Of a stretch of 31,320 bases of DNA, positions 30,533 through 31,320 are shown piece after piece. How positions within the stretch are numbered: the first letter of the stretch is position 1; each line of letters starts with the position of its first letter. The translations under genes were made by a program, and so were the position numbers. The notes under the pieces were generated by a model. The model ran no database searches, was not told the origin of the DNA, and saw only the letters and a list, made by a program, of their open reading frames with translations. The stretch is from Chloracidobacterium sp. UBA3360 (GTDB lineage: Bacteria > Acidobacteriota > Blastocatellia > Pyrinomonadales > Pyrinomonadaceae), in assembly GCA_002360555.1 (NCBI GenBank), contig DEQS01000056.1, positions 1 to 31,320 on the forward strand, given 5' to 3'.

Positions 30533-31320
30533 ATGAGACACGATCAGATGAATTTAAAGAGCGAACATAAGGTCAGACCGATAGGCGAACAGGGATTTTC
30601 ACTGCTCGAACTTGTTGTGTCGATGATGCTTTTCATGATCGTTACGGGAGCGGTTTGGGGCGTGCTGAGGGCTGCGCAGATGAGCCGATCGGTCGTTAAT
30701 CAGCAGGTCGATCTGCAAAAGAACGTCCGTCTTGGCCTAAATCTTATCGGCCGTGATACTTACAATGCGGGATTTGGTTATCCGCTGCGAAATACCGTGG
30801 TATTGCCTGATAACCGTATCTCGACATTGCTTGCGATCCCGGTCGATACGGATTCGACACGAGACACCGTGCCGCCGATCATCGCTGGCAACAACATTAC
30901 GCTGAACACATTCAACACGGCGGCTAACATCCGCACCGATCAGGTCACGTTTCTTTTTAAGGATTCGACATTTAACCTCGTCGGTACCGGAGCCGCAGCG
31001 GTGTCGCAGCCGTTGAGCATTAACGCAGCAACAACCAACGGCAGCGGCATCGATGAGATCGTTCCTATTTCCGGCAGTAACACGTTATGCCGCGTCAATG
31101 ATATTTATCTGATCACGGGTAATTCGGGTTCGACACTCGGTGTTGCGACAGCTCTGAGCGGGACAAACATCGTTCAGTTTTCAAACGGAGACGTCCTCGC
31201 TATCAATCAGACAGGATCCTCAGGGCCGCTTAGATCGATAACGGTTCCGGCAAGCATTCAGCGTGTTTTGATGGTGACGTATTATGTTGCAGCGGACGGC
31301 ACGCTTACCCGTCGTGAATA
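30533..31320 (+). CDS. Type IV minor pilin, PilW type (3' end outside window)
   Basis: The frame opens with ATG at 30533 and has no stop to the window end (262 codons plus two bases). A leader of about 20 residues (MRHDQMNLKSEHKVRPIGEQ) is followed by G-F-S-L-L-E-L-V-V-S-M-M-L-F, a normal prepilin cleavage site with Glu at +5. After the helix there is VNQQVDLQKNVRLGLNLIGR and DTYNAGFGYP, typical of PilW/GspJ minor pilins. The last visible part, VLMVTYYVAADGTLTRRE, is also typical of PilW, so little is probably missing. It completes a GspH-PilV-PilW set; pilX- or pilY-like genes may follow outside. Confidence 0.88.
   Translation, partial: MRHDQMNLKSEHKVRPIGEQGFSLLELVVSMMLFMIVTGAVWGVLRAAQMSRSVVNQQVDLQKNVRLGLNLIGRDTYNAGFGYPLRNTVVLPDNRISTLLAIPVDTDSTRDTVPPIIAGNNITLNTFNTAANIRTDQVTFLFKDSTFNLVGTGAAAVSQPLSINAATTNGSGIDEIVPISGSNTLCRVNDIYLITGNSGSTLGVATALSGTNIVQFSNGDVLAINQTGSSGPLRSITVPASIQRVLMVTYYVAADGTLTRRE

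Overview
The window reads as a chromosome fragment of an Acidobacteriota bacterium, most likely class Blastocatellia (Pyrinomonadaceae-like). This is inferred from gene content: an acidobacterial-type VWFA-related secreted protein, many FHA and Ser/Thr kinase fusions, FG-GAP/VCBS secreted repeats, short N-terminal zinc-ribbon tags, and repeat-rich intergenic DNA. Most genes look moderately GC-rich; the block at about 4.7-8.5 kb looks clearly more AT-rich.

Layout. 1-2.2 kb: the C-terminal end of a VCBS/FG-GAP repeat protein with a strong terminator, then an FHA domain fused to a PrsW-type membrane protease. 2.2-2.5 kb: tRNA-Lys(CTT) with its own promoter, between two inverted-repeat elements. 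2.5-4.2 kb: a Ser/Thr kinase with a PEGA domain and zinc ribbons. 4.2-8.4 kb (minus strand): a small membrane protein and an AT-rich cassette of a large nitrilase-domain protein, a DUF5343-like protein and a DUF4145/HEPN-like protein; this is the best candidate for an undescribed, possibly defensive, system. 8.5-10 kb: two small genes among palindromic and heptanucleotide repeats. 10-13.6 kb (plus): two zinc-ribbon-tagged membrane proteins, an FHA-kinase and a family 2 glycosyltransferase, meeting an O-antigen-ligase-like gene head-on. 15-16 kb: an unrecognised secreted protein.

16.1-20.8 kb (minus): alanine racemase, a LURP-one-like protein, a YihY/BrkB membrane protein and a MaoC hydratase in one tight operon, preceded by an acyl-CoA carboxylase beta subunit. 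21-22.9 kb: a VWFA-related secreted protein and a SpoU/TrmH rRNA methyltransferase. 22.9-29.1 kb (minus): FHA (FhaA-like), class B PBP, SEDS polymerase (RodA/FtsW) and PP2C phosphatase, tightly coupled and strongly reminiscent of the actinobacterial fhaA-pstP-rodA-pbpA locus. 29.3-31.3 kb (plus): three successive prepilin-like genes (GspH/FimT-, PilV- and PilW-like), the last cut by the window end.

Two themes recur. One is Ser/Thr phospho-signalling: two kinases, one PP2C phosphatase and three FHA proteins, with the phosphatase and one FHA protein tied to the elongation-type peptidoglycan machinery. The other is abundant structured intergenic repeats: long inverted repeats, 7-bp tandem repeats at several loci, and hairpin clusters, some of which intrude into gene ends.
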